Assembly (NCBI GenBank): GCA_946479505.1
Contig: CAMLGC010000063.1
Location: 1-15,234 of the forward strand
Direction: 5' to 3'
From: an uncultured Sphingomonadaceae bacterium
GTDB lineage: Bacteria; Pseudomonadota; Alphaproteobacteria; Sphingomonadales; Sphingomonadaceae
DNA length: 15,234 bases
The notes beneath the pieces are model-generated. The model searched no databases and had not been told where the DNA came from. It was given only the letters and a program-made list of their open reading frames with translations. The position numbers and the translations under genes are program-made. Within the stretch, counting starts at the first letter, position 1. Each line of letters opens with the position of its first letter. Shown here piece after piece: positions 7,009-13,685 of this stretch.

Positions 7009-7692
7009 ATGAGCGTTCCCGAGCCCGACCATGCCGGCCATCGCGCCCGCCTGCGCAAGCGGCTGATCGAGGGCGGCGGCGACGCGCTGCTCGACCACGA
7101 GCTGATCGAATATCTCCTCGGTCTGGCGGTCCGGCGGCAGGACACCAAGCCCGTTGCCAAGGCGCTGCTCAAGGAATTCGGGGGGCTCGGCGGGGTCCTC
7201 ACCGCCGACGCCGAGGCGCTCGGCCGGGTGCGCGGCGTGGGCGAGACCTCGATCGCGGCGATCAAGATTGCCCAGGCCGTGGCGCTGCGGGCGTCGCGCG
7301 CCGAAATAAGCGCGCAGCCCGTCCTCGCCAATTGGCAAGCGCTGCTCGATTATCTGCACGCCCGCCTGGCGCATCAAACGATCGAGAGCGTTCGGGTGCT
7401 TCATCTCAACACGCGCAACATGCTCATCCGTGACGAGGAGATGAGCAGGGGCTCGATCGACGAAGCGGCCGTGCATGTCCGCGAGGTGATCCGCCGCGCG
7501 ATCGATCTCGGATCGGCGGCGCTGATCCTGGTTCACAACCATCCGTCGGGAGACCCATCGCCTAGCCGCGCCGACATCGACATCACGCGCGCGATCATCG
7601 ACGCGGGCAAAAGACTGGGGATATCGGTCCACGATCACCTCATCATCGGCAAGGGCGGGCATGCGAGCCTGCGCTCGTTGGGGGTGATTTGA
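7009..7692 (+). CDS. radC: RadC/JAMM family protein
   Basis: 227-residue protein of the RadC family. Despite its name a DNA-repair role is not proven; the C-terminal domain is a JAMM/MPN+ metalloprotease-like fold. The N-terminal region GHRARLRKRLIEGGGDALLDH and a helix-hairpin-helix (LGRVRGVGETSIAAIK, 71-86) are typical. The JAMM zinc signature is complete: HNHPSGDPSPSRAD with His176, His178 and Asp189. It stands alone, divergent from ydbH and convergent with the EF-hand gene. No ribosome-binding site is visible before the ATG at 7009. The nearest -10-like sequence would start the transcript within a few bases of it, so a leaderless mRNA is possible. It is the usual length for the family in alphaproteobacteria. 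Confidence 0.95.
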   Translation: MSVPEPDHAGHRARLRKRLIEGGGDALLDHELIEYLLGLAVRRQDTKPVAKALLKEFGGLGGVLTADAEALGRVRGVGETSIAAIKIAQAVALRASRAEISAQPVLANWQALLDYLHARLAHQTIESVRVLHLNTRNMLIRDEEMSRGSIDEAAVHVREVIRRAIDLGSAALILVHNHPSGDPSPSRADIDITRAIIDAGKRLGISVHDHLIIGKGGHASLRSLGVI

Positions 7693-7715
7693 TCCTTCCT
7701 GGAACGGGGGAGGAT

Positions 7716-7750
7716 GAGAAAACGGCCGCCGGGCGTGATGCCCGACGGCC
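7716..7750 (-). terminator. Intrinsic terminator of the EF-hand gene
   Basis: An 11-bp stem with one mismatch pairs 7724-7734 with 7740-7750 (loop GTGAT). On the minus strand it is followed by GTTTTCTC, a short U-run, so it terminates the EF-hand transcript. In the radC direction the tail is GGTCTCAG and would be weak. Confidence 0.7.
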
Positions 7751-7782
7751 GGTCTCAGGGCCCGTAGCCGGTCCGTAGTGAC

Positions 7783-8283
7783 TTACGAAGCGCCCTGGGA
7801 CAGGAAGGTGGTGAGCTCGCCTTTGCTCAGCGTCGCGTTCTTGTCGGTATCGGCAGAGGCGAAAGCCTGGCCGGCCCAGGTCGTCATCTCGGGACTGCCG
7901 GCCTTGACCGAAGGATCGCTCGCGGTGCGCAGCGCGGTCATCCATGCGGCGAACTCGGGCTCGTCGAGCGTGCCGTCGGAATTGTTGTCGTAGGTCGGAA
8001 AGTCCTGATCGACCGCCTGCGCAACCTGATCGGCGGTCGTCGCCGGCTGGGCCGCCTGCTGCGCGGGAGGCGGCGCCGGGTCGGTCGCTTCGGTCATCTG
8101 GTCGGGCGTGGTGGGCGTCGGCACCGCGGCATCCGGCTGTGCGGCCGGATTCTGCGCCGGCATGATCTGCGGATCGGCGGGGACTTCGGCCCGCCCCGGA
8201 GTCGTCTGAGTCGTATCCTGTGCCTGCGCAAGTGCAGGCGCCGACACGATCATGGCGCTCGCAAGCATAACTTGCTTCAACAT
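7783..8283 (-). CDS. Secreted EF-hand domain protein
   Basis: 166-residue exported protein with two calcium-binding loops; the biological role is unknown. The signal peptide (MLKQVMLASAMIVSAPALA) is followed by a disordered linker of about 65 residues rich in Pro, Ala, Gln and Thr. The EF-hand pair comes last. Loop 1, DNNSDGTLDEPE (99-110), has every canonical position: Asp1, Asn3, Asp5, Gly6, Glu12. Loop 2, DTDKNATLSKGE (145-156), keeps Asp1, Asp3, Asn5 and Glu12 but has Ala at the near-invariant Gly6, so it may bind calcium less well. AGGAG lies 7 bases before the ATG. The gene ends at a clear intrinsic terminator and is divergent from purB. Proteins with this layout are common in sphingomonads. 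It may buffer or sense periplasmic calcium (inference). Confidence 0.88.
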   Translation of the reverse strand: MLKQVMLASAMIVSAPALAQAQDTTQTTPGRAEVPADPQIMPAQNPAAQPDAAVPTPTTPDQMTEATDPAPPPAQQAAQPATTADQVAQAVDQDFPTYDNNSDGTLDEPEFAAWMTALRTASDPSVKAGSPEMTTWAGQAFASADTDKNATLSKGELTTFLSQGAS

Positions 8284-8501
8284 CGAATTTCTCCTGTGCG
8301 TATTGCTGTCACGCGAAAAGCAAACATTGCGCGGGTCTCGCGCTTACTTCGCATGACTCAACACCTACATGGGCCCCGCGGGTTCGCTTTGCATCGGTTT
8401 GTCGGCGCGGCTCGTCCCTGCTACCGCGCGGCTGATCGCGACTCCGACGCGGTTTCGCGATGAGCCGCTTCGCAACATTCTTTCAAAAAAGGACCTCGCG
8501 C

Positions 8502-9809
8502 ATGGTGCCGCGTTACGCCCGCCCCGCAATGTCGGACATCTGGACGCCCGAATCGCGCTTCCGCATCTGGTTCGAGATCGAGGCGCATGCGACCGACGCG
8601 CTCGCCGATCTGGGCGTGGTGCCGAAGGAAGCAGCGCAGGCGATCTGGGAGAAGGGCGCGTTCGAGGTCGAGCGGATCGATGCGATCGAGGCCGAGGTGA
8701 AGCACGATGTGATCGCCTTTCTCACCAACGTTGCCGAGCATGTCGGCGAGCCCGCGCGCTTCATGCACCAGGGGATGACCTCGTCCGACGTGCTCGACAC
8801 CTGCCTCGCGGTGCAGCTCGCGCGCGCGGCCGACATCCTGCTCGACGACCTCGATGCGCTGCTCGCAGCGATCAAGCGGCGCGCATACGAACACAAGCTG
8901 ACCCCGACGATCGGCCGCAGCCACGGCATTCACGCGGAGCCCGTCACGTTCGGCCTCAAGCTTGCGCAGGCCTATGCCGAGTTCGACCGCAACCGCGCGC
9001 GGCTCGTCGCGGCGCGCGCCGATGTCGCGACCTGCGCGATCTCGGGTGCGGTCGGCACCTTCGCCAATATCGATCCCCGGGTCGAGGCGCACGTCGCCGA
9101 AAAAATGGGCCTCACGATCGAGCCCGTCTCGACCCAGGTGATCCCGCGCGACCGGCACGCGATGTTCTTCGCGACGCTGGGCGTCATCGCCTCGTCGATC
9201 GAGCGCCTCGCGACCGAGGTGCGCCACCTCCAGCGCACCGAGGTGCTCGAAGCCGAGGAATATTTCTCGCCGGGGCAAAAGGGTTCGTCGGCGATGCCGC
9301 ACAAGCGCAATCCGGTGCTGACCGAGAATTTGACCGGGCTCGCGCGGATGGTGCGCGGCTATGTCACGCCCGCGCTCGAGAACGTGGCGCTGTGGCACGA
9401 GCGCGACATCTCGCACTCGTCGGTCGAGCGGTTCATCGGGCCGGATGCCACGATCACGCTCGATTTCGCACTGGCGCGGCTGACCGGCGTGGTCGACAAG
9501 CTCGTCGTCTATCCCGAGCGGATGCAGAAGAATCTCGATCGGATGGGCGGCCTCGTCCACTCGCAGCGCGTGCTGCTCGCACTCACGCAAGCGGGCGTGA
9601 GCCGCGAGAATGCGTACCGGCTGGTCCAGCGCAACGCGATGAAGGTGTGGGATTCGGACGGGCAGCTATCGCTGATGGAATTGCTCAAGGCCGATCCGGA
9701 CGTGACGGCGGCGCTGTCGCAGGGGGAAATCGAGGCACGGTTCGACCTCGATTATCATCTGAAACACGTCGACACGATTTTCGCGCGGGTGTTCGGTCCC
9801 GATCTCTGA
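8502..9809 (+). CDS. purB: Adenylosuccinate lyase
   Basis: 435-residue cytoplasmic enzyme of purine synthesis. It splits SAICAR to AICAR plus fumarate and adenylosuccinate to AMP plus fumarate. The fumarase/aspartase superfamily signature GSSAMPHKRNP is at 261-271, with the catalytic serine in this flexible loop. The catalytic histidine is in RSHGIHAEP (His141). The conserved block MTSSDVLDT (92-100) is present. I chose the ATG at 8502 because AAGGA lies exactly 8 bases upstream and the protein starts MVPRYARPAM, as is usual. An in-frame ATG at 8460 adds 14 residues without support. It is a single-gene unit ending in a strong hairpin. The 218 bases before it, shared with the divergent EF-hand gene, show no convincing promoter. 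Confidence 0.98.
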   Translation: MVPRYARPAMSDIWTPESRFRIWFEIEAHATDALADLGVVPKEAAQAIWEKGAFEVERIDAIEAEVKHDVIAFLTNVAEHVGEPARFMHQGMTSSDVLDTCLAVQLARAADILLDDLDALLAAIKRRAYEHKLTPTIGRSHGIHAEPVTFGLKLAQAYAEFDRNRARLVAARADVATCAISGAVGTFANIDPRVEAHVAEKMGLTIEPVSTQVIPRDRHAMFFATLGVIASSIERLATEVRHLQRTEVLEAEEYFSPGQKGSSAMPHKRNPVLTENLTGLARMVRGYVTPALENVALWHERDISHSSVERFIGPDATITLDFALARLTGVVDKLVVYPERMQKNLDRMGGLVHSQRVLLALTQAGVSRENAYRLVQRNAMKVWDSDGQLSLMELLKADPDVTAALSQGEIEARFDLDYHLKHVDTIFARVFGPDL

Positions 9810-9815
9810 CGCGCG

Positions 9816-9857
9816 AACGGCTCCCGCGGGCGGGTGGAAGCGCCCGCGGGAGCCGTT
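9816..9857. terminator. Perfect 17-bp inverted repeat, bidirectional terminator between purB and urcA1
   Basis: AACGGCTCCCGCGGGCG (9816-9832) pairs exactly with 9841-9857 across an 8-base loop. It starts seven bases after the purB stop and ends nine bases before the urcA1 stop codon. The tails have few U residues, but A/T pairs sit at the base of the stem on both sides, so it can serve both converging genes. Confidence 0.8.
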
Positions 9858-9866
9858 GGTCGGCCG

Positions 9867-10307
9867 CTAGCGGCGCGCGAGCTGCTGCGCCATCGGCGTG
9901 CGGCCGGCCGCGAGCATCTGGCGACCGCCAGCACGCGCGCCGCGGATATGCGCCCGCACGGTGTAGCCATTGAAGCTGACGACCTTGTGCGCGCATTGCT
10001 GTCGCGCGACCCTGGGGCGCATGTCGGAGAGATCGGCCTTGTCGCACACCTGGTCGGCCGCGTCGGCGACGCGCGCATAGAGCGTGTTCGCGCCGCTGTC
10101 GGTCCGCAGGTCGAGATCACGCGTGTGAACGATCACCGCCTTTGGGGCAAATGTCCGCGGGGACGCGCTATGGACGACGACGCCGCGTTTGGCGACTGAC
10201 TGCGCAGCGGCCGGAGCAGCGCTGCCGACCAGACCCACAGCGATCGCGCCGACGATGAAGATCGTGCCCACCTGCGCATGCCGGGGTGCATTGAGATACC
10301 CTTTCAT
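9867..10307 (-). CDS. UrcA family protein, copy 1
   Basis: 146-residue secreted protein of the UrcA family; its function is unknown. It starts MKGYLNAPRHAQVG, then a hydrophobic core, with likely signal cleavage after Ala35 (AAA|QS). The family core is VIVHTRDLDLRTDSGANTLY, followed by RVADAADQVC, with two cysteines 17 residues apart (Cys88, Cys105), probably a disulfide. It has a basic Arg/Gly-rich tail. An extra VVVHS block at 43-47 resembles the VIVHT strand at 58-62, an insertion missing from copy 2. AGGAG lies 8 bases before the ATG. The frame is open further upstream to 10466, but that stretch is the regulator's control region. It is divergent from the regulator at 10400 and about 92 bases away. 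Confidence 0.88.
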   Translation of the reverse strand: MKGYLNAPRHAQVGTIFIVGAIAVGLVGSAAPAAAQSVAKRGVVVHSASPRTFAPKAVIVHTRDLDLRTDSGANTLYARVADAADQVCDKADLSDMRPRVARQQCAHKVVSFNGYTVRAHIRGARAGGRQMLAAGRTPMAQQLARR

Positions 10308-10440
10308 GGTAAATTCTCCTCTTGGTGCCTCGTCATTTCCGTTGCGCCCGGTGAGCGGGAACGACGCACCAACGATCGACGGCCTCGGCCGCGGAGGGAA
10401 TGATGGTCCGCCGATCATTGGCCGATCTTTTCCCGAGGAG
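10308..10440. repeat. Divergent control region of urcA1 and the regulator, copy 1 of a duplicated segment
   Basis: By eye this segment aligns over its whole length with 12385-12515, at roughly three quarters identity and with only a few single-base gaps. The match covers the urcA ribosome-binding site, the stretch GGAGGGAATGAT, and the first dozen codons of the regulator. It contains an inverted repeat GATCGACGG / CCGCCGATC (10374-10382 with 10408-10416) enclosing the regulator's start. It also has three GAT triplets spaced exactly 11 bases (10402, 10413, 10424). Divergent promoters must lie in it; no clear -35/-10 pair stands out. Confidence 0.7.
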
Positions 10441-12019
10441 GCGCGATTCCGCGCCCTCCGGGCCACTCCCCCAAGCCGCAGCGGGGTCTGCGAAGCTCGC
10501 GCGGCGCGCCGATTTCATGCTCGGGCGCGCGCGGATCAGCCCGCCGACTCACGCCGTCTCGGGGCCGGGCGGCGCCGCGAAGCTCGAACCGATGGTGATG
10601 CGGGTGCTGCTCGCGCTCGCCGACGCTGGCGGCGAGGTGCTGACGCGCGATGATCTCGTCCGCGACTGCTGGGACGGACGCTTTGTCGGCGAAGATGCTG
10701 TGAACCGCGTCATCGGCGTGGTGCGGCGCGTGGCACGCGGCCCCGCGGCCGAGAGCTTCGCGATCGAGACGATCCCGAAAACCGGTTACCGGCTCATCGT
10801 CAACGAGGGCGAATCCGGTCGGCCTTCCTCGGCCATTCCCCGTCGATTGCTGATCGGCGGGGCGGTGAGCGCGCTGGGCGGGGCGCTGGGAGCGCTGACG
10901 GTCGGCGGCTTTCTGAGCTGGCCGGACGATGCCGAGCGCATCGATCCGCGTGCTGCCGATCATGTCGAGCGCGCGAAACAGATCATGCGCAACGGCGTAC
11001 CCGGCACCGCGCCCAAGGCAGCCGCCCTGATCGGCAAGGCGGCGGCGATCTCGCCCAATGATGCGGGCATCTGGGGATTGCTCGCGATCGCCTGGCGCGA
11101 CGTCAGCGAGTTTTCGCCCCCCGACCAAACCGCCGCGGCGGTAGCCGCATGCGAATCGGCCGCGCGGCATGCGCTCGCGATCGATCCGCGCAATGGCAAC
11201 GCGCTCGCCGCGCTCGCGCTGCTGCGGCCGATCCTGGGCGACTGGATCGCGGGCGAACAGCGGCTCCGGGCGGTGCTCGCGGTCGCGCCCGACAATGTGC
11301 CCGCGCTTGCCGGGCTGGGGATGCTGATGGGCGCGGTTGGGCGCTTCAGGCTGGCGCTTCGCATCAGCGATCGCATCGTTGCGCTCGAGCCGCTGTCGCC
11401 GGTCTATCAGTACAGGCGCGCCTATCAGCTCTGGACCAACGGCCGCCTCGCCGAAGCCGATCAGACGATCGACCGTGCGCTGCAATTGTGGCCGCAGCAG
11501 CCGGCGGTCTGGTATGCGCGTATGCTGATTTTCGAGCTCACCGGCCGCCCCCGGGCGGCGATGGCGATGGTCAAGGACCAGGAGACGCACCCCCCGGGAT
11601 TTTCCGACCAGTTGCTCCAGGTGTGGCGGCTGTCGCTCGGGGCATTGATCACGCGCGCGCCGCAGACGATCGCCGCGTCGACCGAGGCGAACATGGCGGC
11701 GGCGCGCGAGGATCCAGGATCGGCCGTCAATGCGATCAACTTCTTCGCGGTGCTGGGCGACCTCGATTCGGCGTTCGTGGTGGCCGAAGGCTATCTACTC
11801 CGGCGCGGGCCGCTGATCGGGCAACTGAGCCCGGGCAAGGGCCTCGCGCTCAACGATCCGGCCGACCAGCGCTGGTACAAGACGATGATGTTGTTCATCC
11901 CTTCCAACGCCACTCTGCGCGCCGATCCTCGGTTCCTGCCGCTGTGCCGCGACATCGGGCTGGTCGATTATTGGCGCAGGACCGGTATCCGGCCGGACTA
12001 TCTCATCCGGCAAGCGTGA
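10400..12019 (+). CDS. Membrane-anchored winged-helix transcriptional regulator with TPR domain (CadC/ToxR-like layout)
   Basis: 539-residue one-component regulator. A 38-residue Arg/Pro-rich extension is followed by an OmpR/PhoB-type winged helix at about 39-133. Recognisable parts are LEPMVMRVLLALADAGGEVL, the recognition-helix region GEDAVNRVIGVVRRVA and the wing IETIPKTGYRLIV. A single membrane helix follows at about 149-173 (LLIGGAVSALGGALGALTVG). The C-terminal part, predicted to be periplasmic, consists of helical TPR-like repeats (for example AIDPRNGNALAALALLRPIL and ALQLWPQQPAVWYARMLIFE). No receiver domain is present, so the signal is probably sensed directly. GGAGGG lies just before tandem ATGs at 10400 and 10403; the spacing favours the second. 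It is divergent from urcA1 and convergent with urcA2, which may be its targets (inference from position). Confidence 0.88.
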   Translation: MMVRRSLADLFPRRRDSAPSGPLPQAAAGSAKLARRADFMLGRARISPPTHAVSGPGGAAKLEPMVMRVLLALADAGGEVLTRDDLVRDCWDGRFVGEDAVNRVIGVVRRVARGPAAESFAIETIPKTGYRLIVNEGESGRPSSAIPRRLLIGGAVSALGGALGALTVGGFLSWPDDAERIDPRAADHVERAKQIMRNGVPGTAPKAAALIGKAAAISPNDAGIWGLLAIAWRDVSEFSPPDQTAAAVAACESAARHALAIDPRNGNALAALALLRPILGDWIAGEQRLRAVLAVAPDNVPALAGLGMLMGAVGRFRLALRISDRIVALEPLSPVYQYRRAYQLWTNGRLAEADQTIDRALQLWPQQPAVWYARMLIFELTGRPRAAMAMVKDQETHPPGFSDQLLQVWRLSLGALITRAPQTIAASTEANMAAAREDPGSAVNAINFFAVLGDLDSAFVVAEGYLLRRGPLIGQLSPGKGLALNDPADQRWYKTMMLFIPSNATLRADPRFLPLCRDIGLVDYWRRTGIRPDYLIRQA

Positions 12020-12045
12020 TGCTCTCGCACCCGCATCGTGCATTG

Positions 12046-12384
12046 TCAGGTTGGACCGCGAAGGAGGCGATCGCGGACCTGCTCGCGATATGTGTGGGCA
12101 ACGCGCCAGGCGCACTGGCGGACCGCGGCCCAGGACCGCGCGTCGGCGGGGCCGCCCCGATCGCAGACCCGATATGCGGCACGGTTGATACGCGCGTTGA
12201 GCCTCGCCACGCCCCGGGCGGTGGTGAGATCGAGATCGGCGGTGTGGACCACCACCTCGCGGCCATCGAGGCTCTGCGCATCTGCGCGGCCGGTCCCGGC
12301 GGCCAACGCGACGCCGATCGCGATTACGACAAAAAAACGCTCCCCCAGCAACGGATGCCGGAAGGCATCGAAACGCCTGTTCAT
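12046..12384 (-). CDS. UrcA family protein, copy 2
   Basis: 112-residue secreted protein, a paralogue of the product at 9867-10307; its function is unknown. The N-termini correspond (MNRRFDAFRHPLLGERFFVV against MKGYLNAPRHAQVGTIFIVG), with likely cleavage near ADA|QS at 36. The core VVVHTADLDLTTARGVARLN, then ARINRAAYRVC, keeps both cysteines at the same 17-residue spacing (Cys74, Cys91). It lacks the extra strand and the basic tail of copy 1. AGGAG lies 8 bases before the ATG at 12384. It converges on the regulator with 26 bases between stops and no obvious terminator. Upstream of it is a degenerate copy of the urcA1/regulator control region. Confidence 0.88.
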   Translation of the reverse strand: MNRRFDAFRHPLLGERFFVVIAIGVALAAGTGRADAQSLDGREVVVHTADLDLTTARGVARLNARINRAAYRVCDRGGPADARSWAAVRQCAWRVAHTYREQVRDRLLRGPT

Positions 12385-12515
12385 GGTGGCTTCTCCTCCT
12401 GGTGCCGTCATCTCCCGCTGCGCCCGACAAGCGGTAATGATGCGCCGAGGGTCGGCGGCTTCGACTGTGGAGGGAATGATCGTCCGCCGATTTTTGGCTG
12501 ATTTTTTTCCGACGA
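12385..12515. repeat. Control region of urcA2, copy 2 of the duplicated segment
   Basis: This is a diverged copy of 10308-10440. It keeps the urcA ribosome-binding site, the hairpin arms (GTCGGCGG 12451-12458 with CCGCCGAT 12484-12491) and the stretch GGAGGGAATGAT. The three GAT triplets at 11-base spacing are also kept (12478, 12489, 12500). Similarity fades after about 12515, shortly before the dnaJ stop codon. Confidence 0.7.
12476..12510 (+). pseudogene. Remnant of the 5' end of a second regulator gene
   Basis: Reading from the ATG at 12476 gives MIVRRFLADFFP, against MMVRRSLADLFP at the start of the intact regulator. Differences include synonymous third-base changes (GCC/GCT, TTC/TTT). 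After these twelve codons similarity is lost, and the frame runs antisense into the dnaJ 3' end. No winged helix, membrane segment or TPR follows. The match may instead reflect a conserved DNA or RNA control element rather than lost coding sequence. Confidence 0.45.
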
Positions 12516-12552
12516 GCGCGAGTGCGCCAGGAGCAAGAGCTTGTTTGCGCCT

Positions 12553-13677
12553 TCAGCCGCCGAACGCCGATCTCACCTTTTCGAAAAAACCGCTCGATTG
12601 CGGACATTCTTCGCCGGTTTCGGTCTCGCGGAACGATTCGAGAAGCTCGCGCTGGCGCGCGGTGAGGCGGGTCGGGGTCTCGACTTCGATGCGCACGACG
12701 AGATCGCCGCGCCCACGCCCCTGGAGCACCGGCATGCCCGCGCCGCGATAGCGCAGTTCGCGGCCCGATTGGATGCCCGCCGGAATCTTGACCTCGTAGG
12801 TGTCGCCATCGGGATTGGGAATGTCGATCGTGCCGCCGAGCGAGGCGGTGGTGAAGCTGATCGGCGCGCGCGTGTAGAGCGCGGTGCCCTCACGCTCGAA
12901 CAGCGGGTGCCGCGCGACGTGGATGAAGATGTAGAGATCGCCCGCGGGCGCGCCCCGCATTCCGGCCTCGCCCTCGCCCGACAGGCGGATGCGCGTGCCC
13001 TCGTCGACGCCGGCGGGGATGTTGACGGTCAAGGTCTTGGTGGTGTCGACGCGGCCCTCGCCGCGGCAATCGCGGCACGGATCGGCGATCGTCTCGCCCG
13101 CGCCCGCGCACGAGGGGCAGGCGCGCTCGACGACGAAAAAACCCTGGCTGGCGCGCACCTTGCCCATGCCGCCGCAGGTGCGGCAGGTCTGCGCCTCGGT
13201 CCCCGGTCGTGCGCCCGATCCGTCGCACGTGTCGCATGCGCCCGAAACGTCGATCGTGACATCGGTCGACCTGCCGTGGAACGCTTCTTCGAGGCTGATC
13301 TCCATGTCGTAGCGCAGGTCCGCGCCGCGCCGCGCCTGCGGCCGGTCGCGCGCGGCGCCGCCGCCCATGAACTCGCCGAAAATGTCTTCGAAGATATCGC
13401 TGAAGGCGCCGAAATCCGATGCCCCAGCATGGCGCCCGCCGCCCCCGCCGTTGAAAGCGGCATGGCCGAAGCGGTCATAGGCCGCGCGCTTCTGCGGGTC
13501 CTTGAGGCATTCGTAAGCCTGGCTGACCGCCTTGAACTTGGCCTCGTGCTCCTTGCACCCGCCATTCTTGTCGGGATGATATTTGAACGCGAGCCGGCGA
13601 TAGGCCGACTTGATCGTCCCCGCATCCGCATCGCGCGTGCAGCCGAGCAGCTCGTAATAATCGACTTGGGTGGTCAT
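12553..13677 (-). CDS. dnaJ: Chaperone DnaJ (Hsp40)
   Basis: Type I Hsp40, 374 residues. It delivers unfolded clients to DnaK and stimulates its ATPase. The J domain covers 1-72 with the HPD motif at 34-36 (KYHPDKN). A Gly/Phe-rich linker follows (about 75-110). The zinc centre has all four motifs: CDTCDGSG 148, CRTCGGMG 165, CPSCAGAG 187, CRDCRGEG 201. The C-terminal peptide-binding domain follows. It is complete, downstream of dnaK on the same strand with a 134-base gap. The only ribosome-binding site before the ATG is AGAGGG (13691-13686, 8 bases away). This lies inside the stem of an intergenic repeat, so initiation may be limited by folding. No intrinsic terminator is visible after the stop. 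Confidence 0.98.
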   Translation of the reverse strand: MTTQVDYYELLGCTRDADAGTIKSAYRRLAFKYHPDKNGGCKEHEAKFKAVSQAYECLKDPQKRAAYDRFGHAAFNGGGGGRHAGASDFGAFSDIFEDIFGEFMGGGAARDRPQARRGADLRYDMEISLEEAFHGRSTDVTIDVSGACDTCDGSGARPGTEAQTCRTCGGMGKVRASQGFFVVERACPSCAGAGETIADPCRDCRGEGRVDTTKTLTVNIPAGVDEGTRIRLSGEGEAGMRGAPAGDLYIFIHVARHPLFEREGTALYTRAPISFTTASLGGTIDIPNPDGDTYEVKIPAGIQSGRELRYRGAGMPVLQGRGRGDLVVRIEVETPTRLTARQRELLESFRETETGEECPQSSGFFEKVRSAFGG

Positions 13678-13685
13678 TGAAAAGC

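Noticed and set aside
8284..8501. Small plus-strand gene or clear promoter between the EF-hand gene and purB
   Set aside because: No frame with a ribosome-binding site, and no -35/-10 pair with reasonable matches and spacing. The region probably holds weak divergent promoters that I cannot place.
8369..9973. 534-codon plus-strand frame overlapping purB in another phase
   Set aside because: Arg/Ala-rich shadow of purB, which has the complete lyase signature and a good ribosome-binding site.
10415..11590. 391-codon minus-strand frame opposite the winged-helix/TPR regulator
   Set aside because: No ribosome-binding site or domain. The opposite strand encodes a coherent DNA-binding, membrane and TPR protein.
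12451..12508. Plus-strand intrinsic terminator (hairpin followed by T-runs) upstream of urcA2
   Set aside because: The loop is 25 bases, too large for an intrinsic terminator. The same arms occur in the intact copy at 10374-10416, where they surround a start codon, so the T-runs look like drift.
12541..13680. 379-codon plus-strand frame opposite dnaJ
   Set aside because: Mirror of the dnaJ coding sequence with no independent features.
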